Shown: positions 9,498 to 17,241 of the stretch, in pieces
Layout: each line of letters opens with the position of its first letter
How positions within the stretch are numbered: position 1 is the stretch's first letter
From: Fictibacillus macauensis ZFHKF-1
GTDB taxonomy: Bacteria > Bacillota > Bacilli > Bacillales > Fictibacillaceae
DNA length: 64,000 bases
Direction of reading: 5' to 3'
Assembly (NCBI RefSeq): GCF_000269865.1
Contig: NZ_AKKV01000020.1
Location: 310,001-374,000 of the forward strand
Translations under genes and position numbers: made by a program
The notes under the pieces: model-generated
The model's database searches: none
What the model was told of the DNA's origin: nothing
The model's input: only the letters and a program-made list of their open reading frames with translations

Positions 9498-10131
9498 TGC
9501 CATCCCATTCTGCATAGAACGTTTTTAAAAAAGTTTCCATGTACGCGTGACGCTCTTCAGCCAGCTTCTTCCCATAATCTGTGTTCATATGTTCTTTTAA
9601 TTTTAGTAGTTTTTCATAAAAATGATTAATCGCGGTTGAACGACCGTTACGATATTCCTCTTTTGTCATCGTTACACGTACAGGTAAATCAGGATCGTAA
9701 ATCAATTGTCCGCGGTTACCTGAATATTGAAACGTTCGCGCGATGCCGACAGCACCAAGAGCATCTAAGCGATCAGCATCTTGAACAATTTTCCCTTCAA
9801 GCGTTGGCATTATTTGACCGCCGCCACCTTTAAAGGACATTCCTTGGATGATACTTAACACATGCTGTGCTTGCTCAGGATCAACAGCATGAAGCGCTAA
9901 CCAGTCTGCTACTTTTTTCATACCGGCTTCTTCTGACTCATTAAGCTTTTCATCCGCTACATCATGAAGCAATGCCGCCAATCGACAAATAAAAAGATCA
10001 GCTCCTTCTTCCGTAGCCAGTGTGATCGCTAACTGTTCCACACGATAAATGTGCCACCAGTCATGACCGCTTCCTTCACCAGCTAATTCTTCTTTTACAT
10101 AAGAAGTTGCCGCTTCAAGTACAGTATTCAT
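9490..10131 (-). CDS. ypgQ: HD-domain phosphohydrolase YpgQ
   Basis: 213 aa all-helical HD protein. Metal ligands: H23-D24 in GSGHDWWHIYRVEQ, then AALLHDVADEK, and IVQDADRLDALGAVGIARTF. These motifs are diagnostic of the YpgQ/YedJ subfamily, described as nucleotide triphosphate (pyro)phosphohydrolases. Start ATG 10131 after AAAAGGGGAAATCCT. The location near rnhA-like genes and ypcP matches the B. subtilis yp region. Confidence 0.9.
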   Translation of the reverse strand: MNTVLEAATSYVKEELAGEGSGHDWWHIYRVEQLAITLATEEGADLFICRLAALLHDVADEKLNESEEAGMKKVADWLALHAVDPEQAQHVLSIIQGMSFKGGGGQIMPTLEGKIVQDADRLDALGAVGIARTFQYSGNRGQLIYDPDLPVRVTMTKEEYRNGRSTAINHFYEKLLKLKEHMNTDYGKKLAEERHAYMETFLKTFYAEWDGKK

Positions 10132-10208
10132 AGGATTTCCCCTTTTCCTTATAAAAATTTAAAAAGCTAACCATACTACGAGTATCTTCTATGGAAAGGG
10201 GAAGCAGT

Positions 10209-10460
10209 ATGTCAGAGCCTTTTAACGATTTAGAACAAGTCCAATTGTTACTTCAGAGCGCGGAGCACATGGTTGGCCAAGCAACGATGAGCATGAATCC
10301 GCAACAGCTGCAAGAGGCAGCAGAAGCTCTTGCCCTCGCAAAAGCGACCTATGAACAAATGGCCTCACAGGAAACGGATCAGAATAGCTTTATGTTGTCA
10401 CAAGCAAAAGAAATAGTAACACGTTGTGAGTCACAAATAAGCGAAGCATTAAAAGCATAA
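10209..10460 (+). CDS. Small helical protein, DUF2564-like
   Basis: 83 aa. Start ATG 10209 after GAAAGGGGAAGCAGT. Predicted entirely alpha-helical and glutamine/alanine-rich, with the segment AEHMVGQATMSMNPQQLQEA, which I associate with the DUF2564 family of Bacillus proteins. No catalytic motif or membrane segment. Divergent from ypgQ and convergent with the next gene, with a shared terminator. Function unknown; the family assignment is from memory. Confidence 0.65.
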   Translation: MSEPFNDLEQVQLLLQSAEHMVGQATMSMNPQQLQEAAEALALAKATYEQMASQETDQNSFMLSQAKEIVTRCESQISEALKA

Positions 10461-10467
10461 AGACGAA

Positions 10468-10498
10468 AACAAGCTCGCCAAATGGCGAGTTTGTTTAC
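10468..10498. terminator. Bidirectional terminator
   Basis: ACAAGCTCGCC, loop AAAT, GGCGAGTTTGT; stem with one G-U pair, T-rich on both sides. Serves the converging genes at 10209-10460 and 10495-10773. Confidence 0.75.
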
Positions 10499-10773
10499 TG
10501 TTGAATCAATTCTTTTTCAACTTGAGCGAGATACGCATACGCCGCTTGTTTAGAAGCAATCCATTGATTCTTAAATGTTTCTAATAAGGCAATATAATAG
10601 CTTCCATCAAACTCTCGTTGAATTTTCAACGTTAGCTCAATGGCGACGGTTACCATCTGCTCACTCATACCCGTATAATGCTGTCCAAATTCAATAAAAG
10701 CTCTGTCCTTTTCTTGTAACACAATGCCCTTCGACGCTAAAAAACGCACATATTCTTCAATAGAAAATGCCAT
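10495..10773 (-). CDS. Uncharacterised small protein (DUF6123-like)
   Basis: 92 aa, mostly helical. Recognisable segments: IEFGQHYTGMSEQMVTVAIE and REFDGSYYIALLETF. These resemble the DUF6123 group of Bacillus hypothetical proteins, recalled without a search. Start ATG 10773 after GTAAGGGAAGGGATGCTTT. No membrane segment, signal or metal motif. It lies 58 bp upstream-side of the ypeP-like RNase H gene in the same orientation and may follow it in one transcript. Confidence 0.65.
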   Translation of the reverse strand: MAFSIEEYVRFLASKGIVLQEKDRAFIEFGQHYTGMSEQMVTVAIELTLKIQREFDGSYYIALLETFKNQWIASKQAAYAYLAQVEKELIQQ

Positions 10774-10831
10774 AAAGCATCCCTTCCCTTACCTAGCAAT
10801 CCACTTTAAATTGTATCAAGAGCGCAATCAT

Positions 10832-11494
10832 TTAAGCAATGATTTCTTTCTTGGCATGGACAATCGATCCCTTCATTGCTTTTGTTGCTAGCTCATCTGC
10901 CTCTTTATTTTCTTTTCGATCAATCAGCTCGTAGTTTACAGATAGTCCCAGCTTGTGAAGCTTTTGTTCAATACGCTCCATCCATCGCTCAAGCCTTTCT
11001 TCATAACAAGGCCATTCCCCACTCATTTGACGAATAACGACCATGGAATCACCACGACATGAAATACGTTGTGACGCGATCTCTAATTTTTCAAGTTCAC
11101 GCACAGCAAGCCACAGTGCTGCATATTCACTTTCATTATTGGACTGTAATTCTCGGTCCTCCTCATTCACACGGACACGAAAATTCGAACCATTCTGCTT
11201 ATAATAGACGACGGCTCCTTGCCCTGCGTGGCGGTCTTGCAGATCAAAACCGCCATCAAAATAGATCGTAACTTCGCTGATCGCCGTTTTTTCTATTTCT
11301 ATTCGTTTTTTTAATTCTTTTTTTGACCAATAGACACCACGTTCATCCACGATAGAAAGTGTCGACAACCGACCACTTTTCTCTAAATCAAGAATTAACA
11401 AAAGTGCTTCCTCTATTGAAAGATCCTCAGAAACCATCGCAATGCCTTCACTGCGCTTTGGAAGCTTATAGCGCCATTCTAAACGAACATTCAT
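10832..11494 (-). CDS. Two-part RNase H-like protein (YpeP-like)
   Basis: 220 aa. The N-terminal 80 residues (MNVRLEWRYKLPKRSEG...) form a separate small domain, followed by an RNase HI fold. All four acidic catalytic positions are present: D of IYFDGGFD, E of NNESEYAAL, D of CRGDSMVV and D of KEADELATKA. Likely cuts the RNA strand of RNA-DNA hybrids, or acts on a related substrate. Start ATG 11494 after AAAAGGAGGGTTCTTA; an ATG at 11611 is rejected because it would run through the divergent promoter. Head to head with a second RNase H-like gene 89 bp away. Confidence 0.85.
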   Translation of the reverse strand: MNVRLEWRYKLPKRSEGIAMVSEDLSIEEALLLILDLEKSGRLSTLSIVDERGVYWSKKELKKRIEIEKTAISEVTIYFDGGFDLQDRHAGQGAVVYYKQNGSNFRVRVNEEDRELQSNNESEYAALWLAVRELEKLEIASQRISCRGDSMVVIRQMSGEWPCYEERLERWMERIEQKLHKLGLSVNYELIDRKENKEADELATKAMKGSIVHAKKEIIA

Positions 11495-11583
11495 TAAGAA
11501 CCCTCCTTTTGTCGTACGATTCTCTATCCTATTGTAACCAACTTTATTATAATAAAGAAAAAAAGATGACAAGGAGATTTCAC

Positions 11584-11976
11584 ATGATTGAAGTTTATAT
11601 TGATGGCGCAAGCGCTGGCGACCCTGGACCGTCTGGTGCTGGCATTTTTATTAAGCGCGGAAATGGTGAAACGGAAAGCTACAGCGTTCCGTTAGGCATT
11701 ATGTCAAACCATGAAGCGGAGTTTCATAGCTTAGTGAATGCTCTTGCACATTGTCTCAAACAAGGCTATCAGATTGTCTCCTTCCGCACAGACTCCCAAG
11801 CTGTTGAACGTGCTGTTGAGAAACGCTTTGCAAAAGACGCCCGCTATGAACCTCTCTTACAAGAAGCGCTTGGGCTCATTGATCAATTACAGCTGTTTTT
11901 TATTAAATGGATCCCAAGCAAACAGAATAAACAAGCCGACAAACTAGCTCGCAAAGCAATTTTGCTCAAGAGATGA
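11584..11976 (+). CDS. RNase HI-like protein (YpdQ-like)
   Basis: 130 aa, a minimal RNase H fold. Catalytic acids visible: D of VYIDGASAGDPGPSGAG, E of NHEAEFHSL, D of FRTDSQAVER and D of KQADKLARKA. It lacks the basic handle region of E. coli RNase HI, as is usual for YpdQ-type proteins. Start ATG 11584 after ACAAGGAGATTTCAC. Its stop codon overlaps the ATG of a decayed transporter gene (ATGA), suggesting the two were once translationally coupled. B. subtilis YpdQ itself is reported to have weak or no RNase H activity, so the activity here is uncertain. Confidence 0.88.
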   Translation: MIEVYIDGASAGDPGPSGAGIFIKRGNGETESYSVPLGIMSNHEAEFHSLVNALAHCLKQGYQIVSFRTDSQAVERAVEKRFAKDARYEPLLQEALGLIDQLQLFFIKWIPSKQNKQADKLARKAILLKR

Positions 11977-12309
11977 TTTCGACACGCTTTGCCTCGACAG
12001 CGCTCGTAACGGGTGCTTTCTTTTTGGGAGCGACGTTTGTCATCGTTCAAGAGGCCACCGTTCAGAATTCTCTCTCTTCAATTTAAAAAAAAGAAGTGAT
12101 TCTTGCTTTAGTGCTTACTTCTTTGTTTGCGACGGCCTTCGCTTTCTATGTACAAACGCGCGTGCAAAACGTGTCGCTATTATTTATGCGTTAAAGCTCG
12201 TTTCTGGGGCCTTAACAGCTGTTACTTATGGTCATGAGAGCCTTCACCGTTTACGGTTTTTCGGTGTATGCTTATTCTTTATGGGATGCTACTTTCCACA
12301 GTACCGCTA
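11973..12309 (+). pseudogene. Decayed EamA/DMT-family transporter
   Basis: An ATG overlapping the previous stop opens a frame with the DMT N-terminal signature VTGAFFLGATFVIVQEA, which stops at 12086. The next frame gives VILALVLTSLFATAFAFYVQ, a late DMT helix. After a shift near 12160 comes AKRVAIIYALKLVSGALTAV, then RFFGVCLFFMGCYFPQYR and a stop. These match the first and last helices of a 10-helix EamA transporter. The middle (roughly 200 residues) is missing, so the gene has an internal deletion and at least two frame breaks. Confidence 0.8.
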
Positions 12310-12324
12310 GCTCGTAAATCATCA

Positions 12325-12391
12325 TGAAAAAACGAACGACTCGGGAACACCTCTATCACGGTAGGGGTCACTCCCAAATCGTTCGTTTTTT
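12325..12391 (-). terminator. Terminator of ypcP
   Basis: AAAAAACGAACGA pairs with TCGTTCGTTTTTT across a 40-base irregular loop containing CGGGA/TCCC. It abuts the ypcP stop and is nearly symmetric, so it may also stop plus-strand transcripts. Confidence 0.75.
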
Positions 12392-13273
12392 TTAGCTTAT
12401 TTTAATGGCAATTTCAAGAGAGGCTAACGCTTGTACGAGCGTATTTCTTTCGATTTGTAAGCAGCAAGCATCCCACGTTTGTTCTTTAATGGTAGGAACA
12501 TCTGTAATAATCGTGCACAATTCTTTACTTAAAAATGCCATTTCTTTTCCTGCTTGCAGTTTGTTAATATAGCGTTTATAGCGGTCATCTAATGTTGGTA
12601 GCTCATCGTAAATTTGTTCAATGCCACCATATTGTTGAACGAGCGGCAAGGCTGCTTTTTCGCCCACTCCTGCTACTCCCGGAATATTATCACTTTTATC
12701 CCCTAGTAATGCCTTTACATCAACCCATTGCGAAGGATCGATGCCATATTCTTGTTGAAAGTGAGCTAATGAATAGTTTAGTTCTCCTTGCTTCGTAGCA
12801 ATCAGCTGTGACGTTTGTGGACATAACAATTGAAGTAAATCACGATCATTGCTATAAATGATACACTTCCCTGTTTTTTCCTCACGCCATTTTTGGGCAA
12901 ACGTCCCTAGAATATCATCTGCCTCATATCTTGGAATTGTATATTGTGCCAGCCCAATTTGTTCAAAAAAAGCAACCGCTGTTTCGTATTGTTGAATGAG
13001 AGGCTCAGGAAGCTCATTTCTTGTTCCTTTATACTCTTGAAATGTTTCTTTTCGAATGGTTTCATTTCGTTTAACATCCCAAGCAATTAATAGATGCGTC
13101 GGTTGGTGAAGACGGTTTAGCTGCAACAGCTTTTGAAATGTTGCTCGCAGGCCATTTATAAATTGTCCTTGCGAATTGCGCGTCAGCTGATGCATCTCTT
13201 TCCCATATGATGTGGCAAAGTAACAACGGCTCAATAAATTAAAGCCGTCAATCATAAGTAATTTTTCCTCCAT
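12392..13273 (-). CDS. ypcP: 5'-3' exonuclease / flap endonuclease (YpcP, ExoIX-like)
   Basis: 293 aa, the size of a stand-alone Pol I-type 5' nuclease. Motifs in order: LLMIDGFNLLSRCYFA (metal Asp), LIAWDVKRNETIRKE, PRYEADDILGTFAQKW, IIYSNDRDLLQLL, DVKALLGDKSDNIPGVAGVG (H3TH region). Acts on flaps and RNA primers, consistent with the neighbouring RNase H-like genes. The start is ATG 13273 after TGGAGGAATGGGTT. The frame continues upstream to 13375, but that part lies in the terminator of a non-coding RNA and is not protein-like. It ends 32 bp from that terminator, so expression may depend on read-through. Confidence 0.9.
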   Translation of the reverse strand: MEEKLLMIDGFNLLSRCYFATSYGKEMHQLTRNSQGQFINGLRATFQKLLQLNRLHQPTHLLIAWDVKRNETIRKETFQEYKGTRNELPEPLIQQYETAVAFFEQIGLAQYTIPRYEADDILGTFAQKWREEKTGKCIIYSNDRDLLQLLCPQTSQLIATKQGELNYSLAHFQQEYGIDPSQWVDVKALLGDKSDNIPGVAGVGEKAALPLVQQYGGIEQIYDELPTLDDRYKRYINKLQAGKEMAFLSKELCTIITDVPTIKEQTWDACCLQIERNTLVQALASLEIAIKIS

Positions 13274-13305
13274 AACCCATTCCTCCATCCAATCAACCTC
13301 ATCAT

Positions 13306-13532
13306 GAAAAAAGCTTATTTTACTATGAAGTAAAATAAGCTTCTCTCTATGTATATCCGCTTTGCCGTAACCCATCCTGTCTTAAAACCCGTTCTCACAG
13401 GTGGGTATCCGCAGCTATCTTTTCACCTTCCACTGTCTAAAAGAGAGAGGCACGGTGTATTCAACAGGCATGTAGGATTCCCGGTTTTTACATATCGGTT
13501 TAAGACAAAATAAGAGCTACTAACATCGCAGA
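13306..13532 (-). ncRNA. Stand-alone structured RNA, possibly 6S-like
   Basis: About 227 nt bounded by a near-consensus promoter and by a perfect 12 bp terminator stem (13311-13322 with 13331-13342) with a T run. No ribosome site plus reading frame is seen inside. The ends can pair: TGTCTTAAACC near the 5' side with GGTTTTAAGACA near the 3' side. Further in, GGGAATCC can pair with GGATACCC. The result is one long interrupted hairpin with internal loops. Size, isolation and shape suit a 6S (ssrS) RNA, but I could not match conserved 6S bases from memory, so the family name is inference. Confidence 0.6.
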
Positions 13533-13538
13533 AAATTT

Positions 13539-13567
13539 ATTATAACGTATAAAACTTTTCATGTAAA
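13539..13567 (-). promoter_or_regulatory. Strong SigA promoter of the structured RNA
   Basis: Minus strand: -35 TTTACA (13562-13567), 17 bp spacer, -10 TATAAT (13539-13544). Predicted start near 13532. This is one of the best promoter matches in the window. Confidence 0.8.
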
Positions 13568-13700
13568 GTTATCAATAAAACATCGTCACTTGCAATGTAT
13601 ATATAGCATAGCTCGTTTTGTTCTAAAAGTCAAAGTAGAAATCTTTTACATACTTTCCCATGAAAAGAAGCATTCTATACGAGAAGGAGGTTGAAAAATA

Positions 13701-13952
13701 ATGTCAAATGCGTATTTATGTCCCAATTGCAAAAGCAATCGCACACGCTTTAACGTCATTGAACAAGTGCCTACGTCTGTTAAGCTAGATCCAGCCACAG
13801 GAGCTGTTGTTACTCACTATGAAAACGATGAGCAACTGGATCCGTTTCACTTACCTTATAACGGTACACAGCGCCTTGTTCAATGCGCAGCTTGTGGAGT
13901 GGTTGCTGACGAAACAACCTTTGTTAAACATGCACAACATAAACCGTTGTAG
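13701..13952 (+). CDS. Small zinc-ribbon protein of unknown function
   Basis: 83 aa. Two CxxC pairs, C7/C10 (YLCPNCKSN) and C62/C65 (VQCAACGVV), about 50 residues apart, suggest a single structural zinc site. The middle part is neutral to acidic. Start ATG 13701 after GAGAAGGAGGTTGAAAAATA, an unusually strong ribosome site. No neighbour suggests a role; not recognised beyond the zinc-ribbon form. Confidence 0.75.
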   Translation: MSNAYLCPNCKSNRTRFNVIEQVPTSVKLDPATGAVVTHYENDEQLDPFHLPYNGTQRLVQCAACGVVADETTFVKHAQHKPL

Positions 13953-13973
13953 AAAAGAAAAACTGTTCACCTG

Positions 13974-14012
13974 AAGCTTGTTGAGAAAAAACTTCTCAGC
14001 AAGCTTTTTATT
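13974..14012 (+). terminator. Terminator of the zinc-ribbon gene
   Basis: AAGCTTGTTGAGAA (13974-13987) pairs with TTCTCAGCAAGCTT (13993-14006) with one mismatch, followed by TTTTTA. Confidence 0.85.
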
Positions 14013-14187
14013 GGATACAGCGATTGTCCGCTATCCTCACATGAGCGCCCCCCTGCAGCTTCTTCAACCATTCGTTTTAGTGTTCGCAACTACGCTTCAG
14101 TAAGCATACCTTATGCTTTTTTTATCCATAGGAAGGGTTTTGTCATTTCATGTCGAAACTAATGGAATAATAAGGAGGCTACAGTCT

Positions 14188-14559
14188 ATGATTGAAAATT
14201 CAACCAACTATTTATTTAAAGCAAATCACTGTTCCATCGCAGATGCTCACTATCAAATTATTTCTCATTTCTATGAACATGAACGGTATTTATATCGAAA
14301 TTTCATCATTTCACAGCAAGGGGCACCTTATATGTTATATGAACTTGGCATAACGTACGATGCTGCGTATCAGCTTAACATTTGTTCTCCTCATTATGTT
14401 TCTTCTTTTCTTTTACCACTAGGGTTAAACTTCGTGTATGACCAACTACAAACTACCCCATCAAACCACCGCTCGTCCTTAATTACAGCACAAGCTCTTA
14501 CTGAGCAACCGTTACATTGGCGTACGTTGCCTACTTTTGAAGAAGTATGTATTCACTAA
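14188..14559 (+). CDS. Hypothetical protein
   Basis: 123 aa, not recognised. Start ATG 14188 after AATAAGGAGGCTACAGTCT; the frame extends upstream to 14113 but that part has no ribosome site. Rich in Tyr, His and Ser with no clear membrane helix, signal peptide or metal motif (IENSTNYLFKANHCSIADAH, then a C-terminal LHWRTLPTFEEVCIH). Preceded at 14150 by TGTCGAA, a possible but unproven Spo0A-type box. Ends against the terminator of the converging yodQ gene. Confidence 0.55.
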   Translation: MIENSTNYLFKANHCSIADAHYQIISHFYEHERYLYRNFIISQQGAPYMLYELGITYDAAYQLNICSPHYVSSFLLPLGLNFVYDQLQTTPSNHRSSLITAQALTEQPLHWRTLPTFEEVCIH

Positions 14560-14563
14560 AACT

Positions 14564-14585
14564 AAAAAAACCCGCCGAAGCAGGC
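14564..14585 (-). terminator. Terminator of yodQ with UUCG tetraloop
   Basis: Minus strand GCCTGC-TTCG-GCGGGT then TTTTTT; six pairs including two G-U, closed by a stable UUCG loop. Immediately 3' of the yodQ stop codon. Confidence 0.8.
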
Positions 14586-14597
14586 TTAATCACTCGT

Positions 14598-15842
14598 TTA
14601 TTCACACCAAGCAATAATCGTTCCAATGATAATTTCTGTTGCCTCAAATACGGCGTCAAGCTCGATATACTCATCTGGATAATGAGCAACCGAAGTAACA
14701 CCGGGACCAAATACAAGACTTGGTGTATGGCCAACAGCTGTTAATAAACCGCCATCTGTTCCCCATGGAGACGCTTCAACCACCGGTTCACTGCCACGAA
14801 CGTGTTTATACGTAGCGGATAAAATGTTCATTAATTCATGATGTGTTGGAATGGCTCCCGGTAACCACTGTGCCCCAAACCATTCTACCGTTGGCGGGTG
14901 TTGACGCAGCCAATCATCTTCAATCTGCTCAATCCATTCCTCGAGCTCTGCGCGAACGTCATCAAGTGACTCAGTTGGTGCGACACCAATTCTCCCTTCG
15001 ATGATAACATGATCCGGTACCGAAGAAGGCCACTCTCCTCCTTGAATTTTCCCAAGATTAATCGGTAATGGAATCGGAATTTTTTCATACAGGGGATCCG
15101 TTATCGCATCATTCCGTTTTTTCTCTAAGTTTTGTAGCGCTGTTATAACGGTTGTTGCTTTTTCAAGAGCGCTCACACCTTCATATCGTGTACCGCCATG
15201 AGCAGCACGACCATAAACATGAATCCGAAACCACATCGATCCTTGCTGACTCGGAAAAATTTTCAGATTGGTCGGTTCAGGAATTAAAGCCGCATCTCCC
15301 GTGTAGCCACGTAAAATAGCAGCGAGGGTTCCTGCACCGCCGCTTTCCTCTTCCATTACGCTATGAAAAATCACATCGCCTTTAAGGGGAACTTGTAATT
15401 CTTTTAAACATTTTAATGCTAGCAATAAACATAAATTGCCACCCTTCATATCTGTAGCGCCTCGACCGTACAATTTCCCGTCGCGAATGTCTCCGCTATA
15501 TGGGTGATCACTCCATTGCTTTACATCACCAGGTGGCACAACGTCCACATGACCATTTAAGACAATTGAACGTCCACCACCTGTCCCTTTTAGGACCGTC
15601 GCAACGTTTGGGCTTTTCGAGAAATCTGTTCTTGTCGCACAAAAATAAGGATGTTCAAGAAATTCCTTCTCATCTGGATACCATACATCCACGTCCATGC
15701 CCCACTCTTTTAACTTATTGGCAACGAGCAATTGGACACGCTCTTCATGACCTTGTTCACTTTCAAGCTGCACCATTTTTTGTAGCAATTGAATGCCTTC
15801 TTGCTTTTCATTAGCGATCCAAGCAGATATTTGATCTTTCAC
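14598..15842 (-). CDS. yodQ: M20-family amidohydrolase YodQ (putative deacetylase of lysine catabolism)
   Basis: 414 aa ArgE/DapE-type metallohydrolase. Metal and catalytic motifs: NGHVDVVPPGD, GRGATDMKGG, VMEEESGGAG, IPEPTN and the late SVAHYPDEYIE histidine, with a lid/dimerisation domain between. The start is GTG 15842 after GAGGAGGAGAACGC. It is the last gene of yodT-yodS-yodR-yodQ, as in the B. subtilis kamA operon. In a pathway through N-acetyl-beta-lysine it is the natural candidate for removing the acetyl group late in the route; this role is inferred. Confidence 0.88.
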   Translation of the reverse strand: MKDQISAWIANEKQEGIQLLQKMVQLESEQGHEERVQLLVANKLKEWGMDVDVWYPDEKEFLEHPYFCATRTDFSKSPNVATVLKGTGGGRSIVLNGHVDVVPPGDVKQWSDHPYSGDIRDGKLYGRGATDMKGGNLCLLLALKCLKELQVPLKGDVIFHSVMEEESGGAGTLAAILRGYTGDAALIPEPTNLKIFPSQQGSMWFRIHVYGRAAHGGTRYEGVSALEKATTVITALQNLEKKRNDAITDPLYEKIPIPLPINLGKIQGGEWPSSVPDHVIIEGRIGVAPTESLDDVRAELEEWIEQIEDDWLRQHPPTVEWFGAQWLPGAIPTHHELMNILSATYKHVRGSEPVVEASPWGTDGGLLTAVGHTPSLVFGPGVTSVAHYPDEYIELDAVFEATEIIIGTIIAWCE

Positions 15843-15865
15843 GCGTTCTCCTCCTCTATGTAGCA

Positions 15866-16528
15866 TTAGCGAAAGACAGCTACTTTTTCTGGAAGCGATA
15901 ATGGAGCCCCGGTCGTTTCTAGCACTTCCTTCACCGTATAGGGGTGCATAACTTCACGCAATACTAATTTTTTCTCGGTAACGTCAATGACTGCTTTTTC
16001 CGTAATAATCATATGTGCACCTTCTTGCACCGTAAGTGGTAAGCTGCATTCTTTTACAATTTTAGGCGCACCTGTTTTATCCGTATGATTCATCAGAACA
16101 ATTACTTTTTTAGCTTTTTGCGCAAGATCAATAGCCCCACCCATACCAGGAACCCGTTTTCCCGGAACAATCCAGTTAGCAATATCGCCTTTTTCACTCA
16201 CTTCTAATGCGCCTAATACCGTTACATCTAACAAGCCTCGACGAATCATACCAAAGGCCGTTGCACTATCGAAATACGAAGCACCGGCTAAGATGGTAAC
16301 GGGATACCCACCGGCATTGGCTAAATTACCATCTTCCATGCCTGTTTCAGGAGAGCCACCCATGCCTAATATCCCGTTTTCTGTATGCAAAAGAACGCCA
16401 TGGTCATTGGGAATATAATCTGCTACAAGTGTTGGAATGCCAATGCCTAAGTTTACAATCATATTGGGCCTGATTTCTAATGCTGCGCGGCGGGCAATTA
16501 AGTGCCTTGTTTCAATTCCCAAACCCAT
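15866..16528 (-). CDS. yodR: CoA-transferase subunit B (YodR)
   Basis: 220 aa beta subunit of a 3-oxoacid CoA-transferase. The catalytic glutamate lies in LLHTENGILGMG, and GKRVPGMGGAIDLAQKAKKV is the conserved CoA-site block. ATG 16528 is preferred over the TTG at 16534; both follow AAAGGGGTGGA. The gene overlaps the 3' end of yodS by about 30 bp, so the two subunits are translationally coupled. Likely partner YodS; the substrate is probably a keto acid from beta-lysine. Confidence 0.9.
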   Translation of the reverse strand: MGLGIETRHLIARRAALEIRPNMIVNLGIGIPTLVADYIPNDHGVLLHTENGILGMGGSPETGMEDGNLANAGGYPVTILAGASYFDSATAFGMIRRGLLDVTVLGALEVSEKGDIANWIVPGKRVPGMGGAIDLAQKAKKVIVLMNHTDKTGAPKIVKECSLPLTVQEGAHMIITEKAVIDVTEKKLVLREVMHPYTVKEVLETTGAPLSLPEKVAVFR

Positions 16529-17226
16529 TTCCAATCCACCCCTTTGCTTTGAACGATATAATCAACGAACACGCCAGACGTAACAATACACTCTGGATCT
16601 AATGTGCCTACAGGTACAATTTCATCGACTTCAGCAATCGTAATCGTTCCTGCCATGGCTACTAGTGGATTTGTATTGCGCGCGCTCTTATCAAACATTA
16701 AATTTCCATACGTATCTGCTTTACACGCATAAACGATGGAAACGTCAGCCGTTAATGCCGGAGCAATCATATATTCTTTTTCTTTTAGCCTAACTTTTTC
16801 TTTGCCCGTTTCAACGACCGTTCCTAGACCAACATCAACAAGAACGCCACCTAATCCCATGCCGCCCGCACGAATTTGTTCAGCAAGTGTTCCTTGTGGG
16901 ACGAATTCTACTGCAAGTGTTCCTTCGTGCATTTGCTTTCCTGCCTCAGGATTTGATCCAATGTGTGATGCAATGAGTGACGTGACGCGCTTTTCAGTAA
17001 TGAGCTTGCCTGGACCAATCCATGGAAACCCAGTATCGTTACTAATCATGGTAATGTCCTTTATTTCCTGATCCAGGATAAGCTGTACGAGGCCTGGAGG
17101 CGCCCCGACACCTCCAAAGCCTCCTACCATGAGTGACATTCCATCGGAAAAATAACGAGCCGCTTCATCCATTGTAATTTGTTTCGTTTTTAGTGGATGT
17201 GCTTCTGTATGTGAAAGCATCCTCAT
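16498..17226 (-). CDS. yodS: CoA-transferase subunit A (YodS)
   Basis: 242 aa alpha subunit. Family block LMVGGFGGVGAPPGLVQLIL near the N-terminus (CoA-binding GGFG.G), then NDTGFPWIGPGKLI, FVPQGTLAEQIRAGG and DKSARNTNPLVAMAG. Start ATG 17226 after AGAAGGGAAG. It begins 15 bp after yodT ends and overlaps yodR. The heteromeric enzyme would transfer CoA to the keto acid made by YodT; this is inferred from the operon. Confidence 0.9.
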   Translation of the reverse strand: MRMLSHTEAHPLKTKQITMDEAARYFSDGMSLMVGGFGGVGAPPGLVQLILDQEIKDITMISNDTGFPWIGPGKLITEKRVTSLIASHIGSNPEAGKQMHEGTLAVEFVPQGTLAEQIRAGGMGLGGVLVDVGLGTVVETGKEKVRLKEKEYMIAPALTADVSIVYACKADTYGNLMFDKSARNTNPLVAMAGTITIAEVDEIVPVGTLDPECIVTSGVFVDYIVQSKGVDWKWVWELKQGT

Positions 17227-17241
17227 CTTCCCTTCTGCCTT

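Noticed and set aside
13274-13375. N-terminal extension of YpcP
   Set aside because: It runs through the hairpin terminator of the structured RNA and is not protein-like; ATG 13273 has a good ribosome site and family N-terminus.
14150-14156. TGTCGAA as a Spo0A box controlling the 14188 gene
   Set aside because: A single 7-mer is expected several times by chance in 64 kb, and the gene has no known sporulation link.
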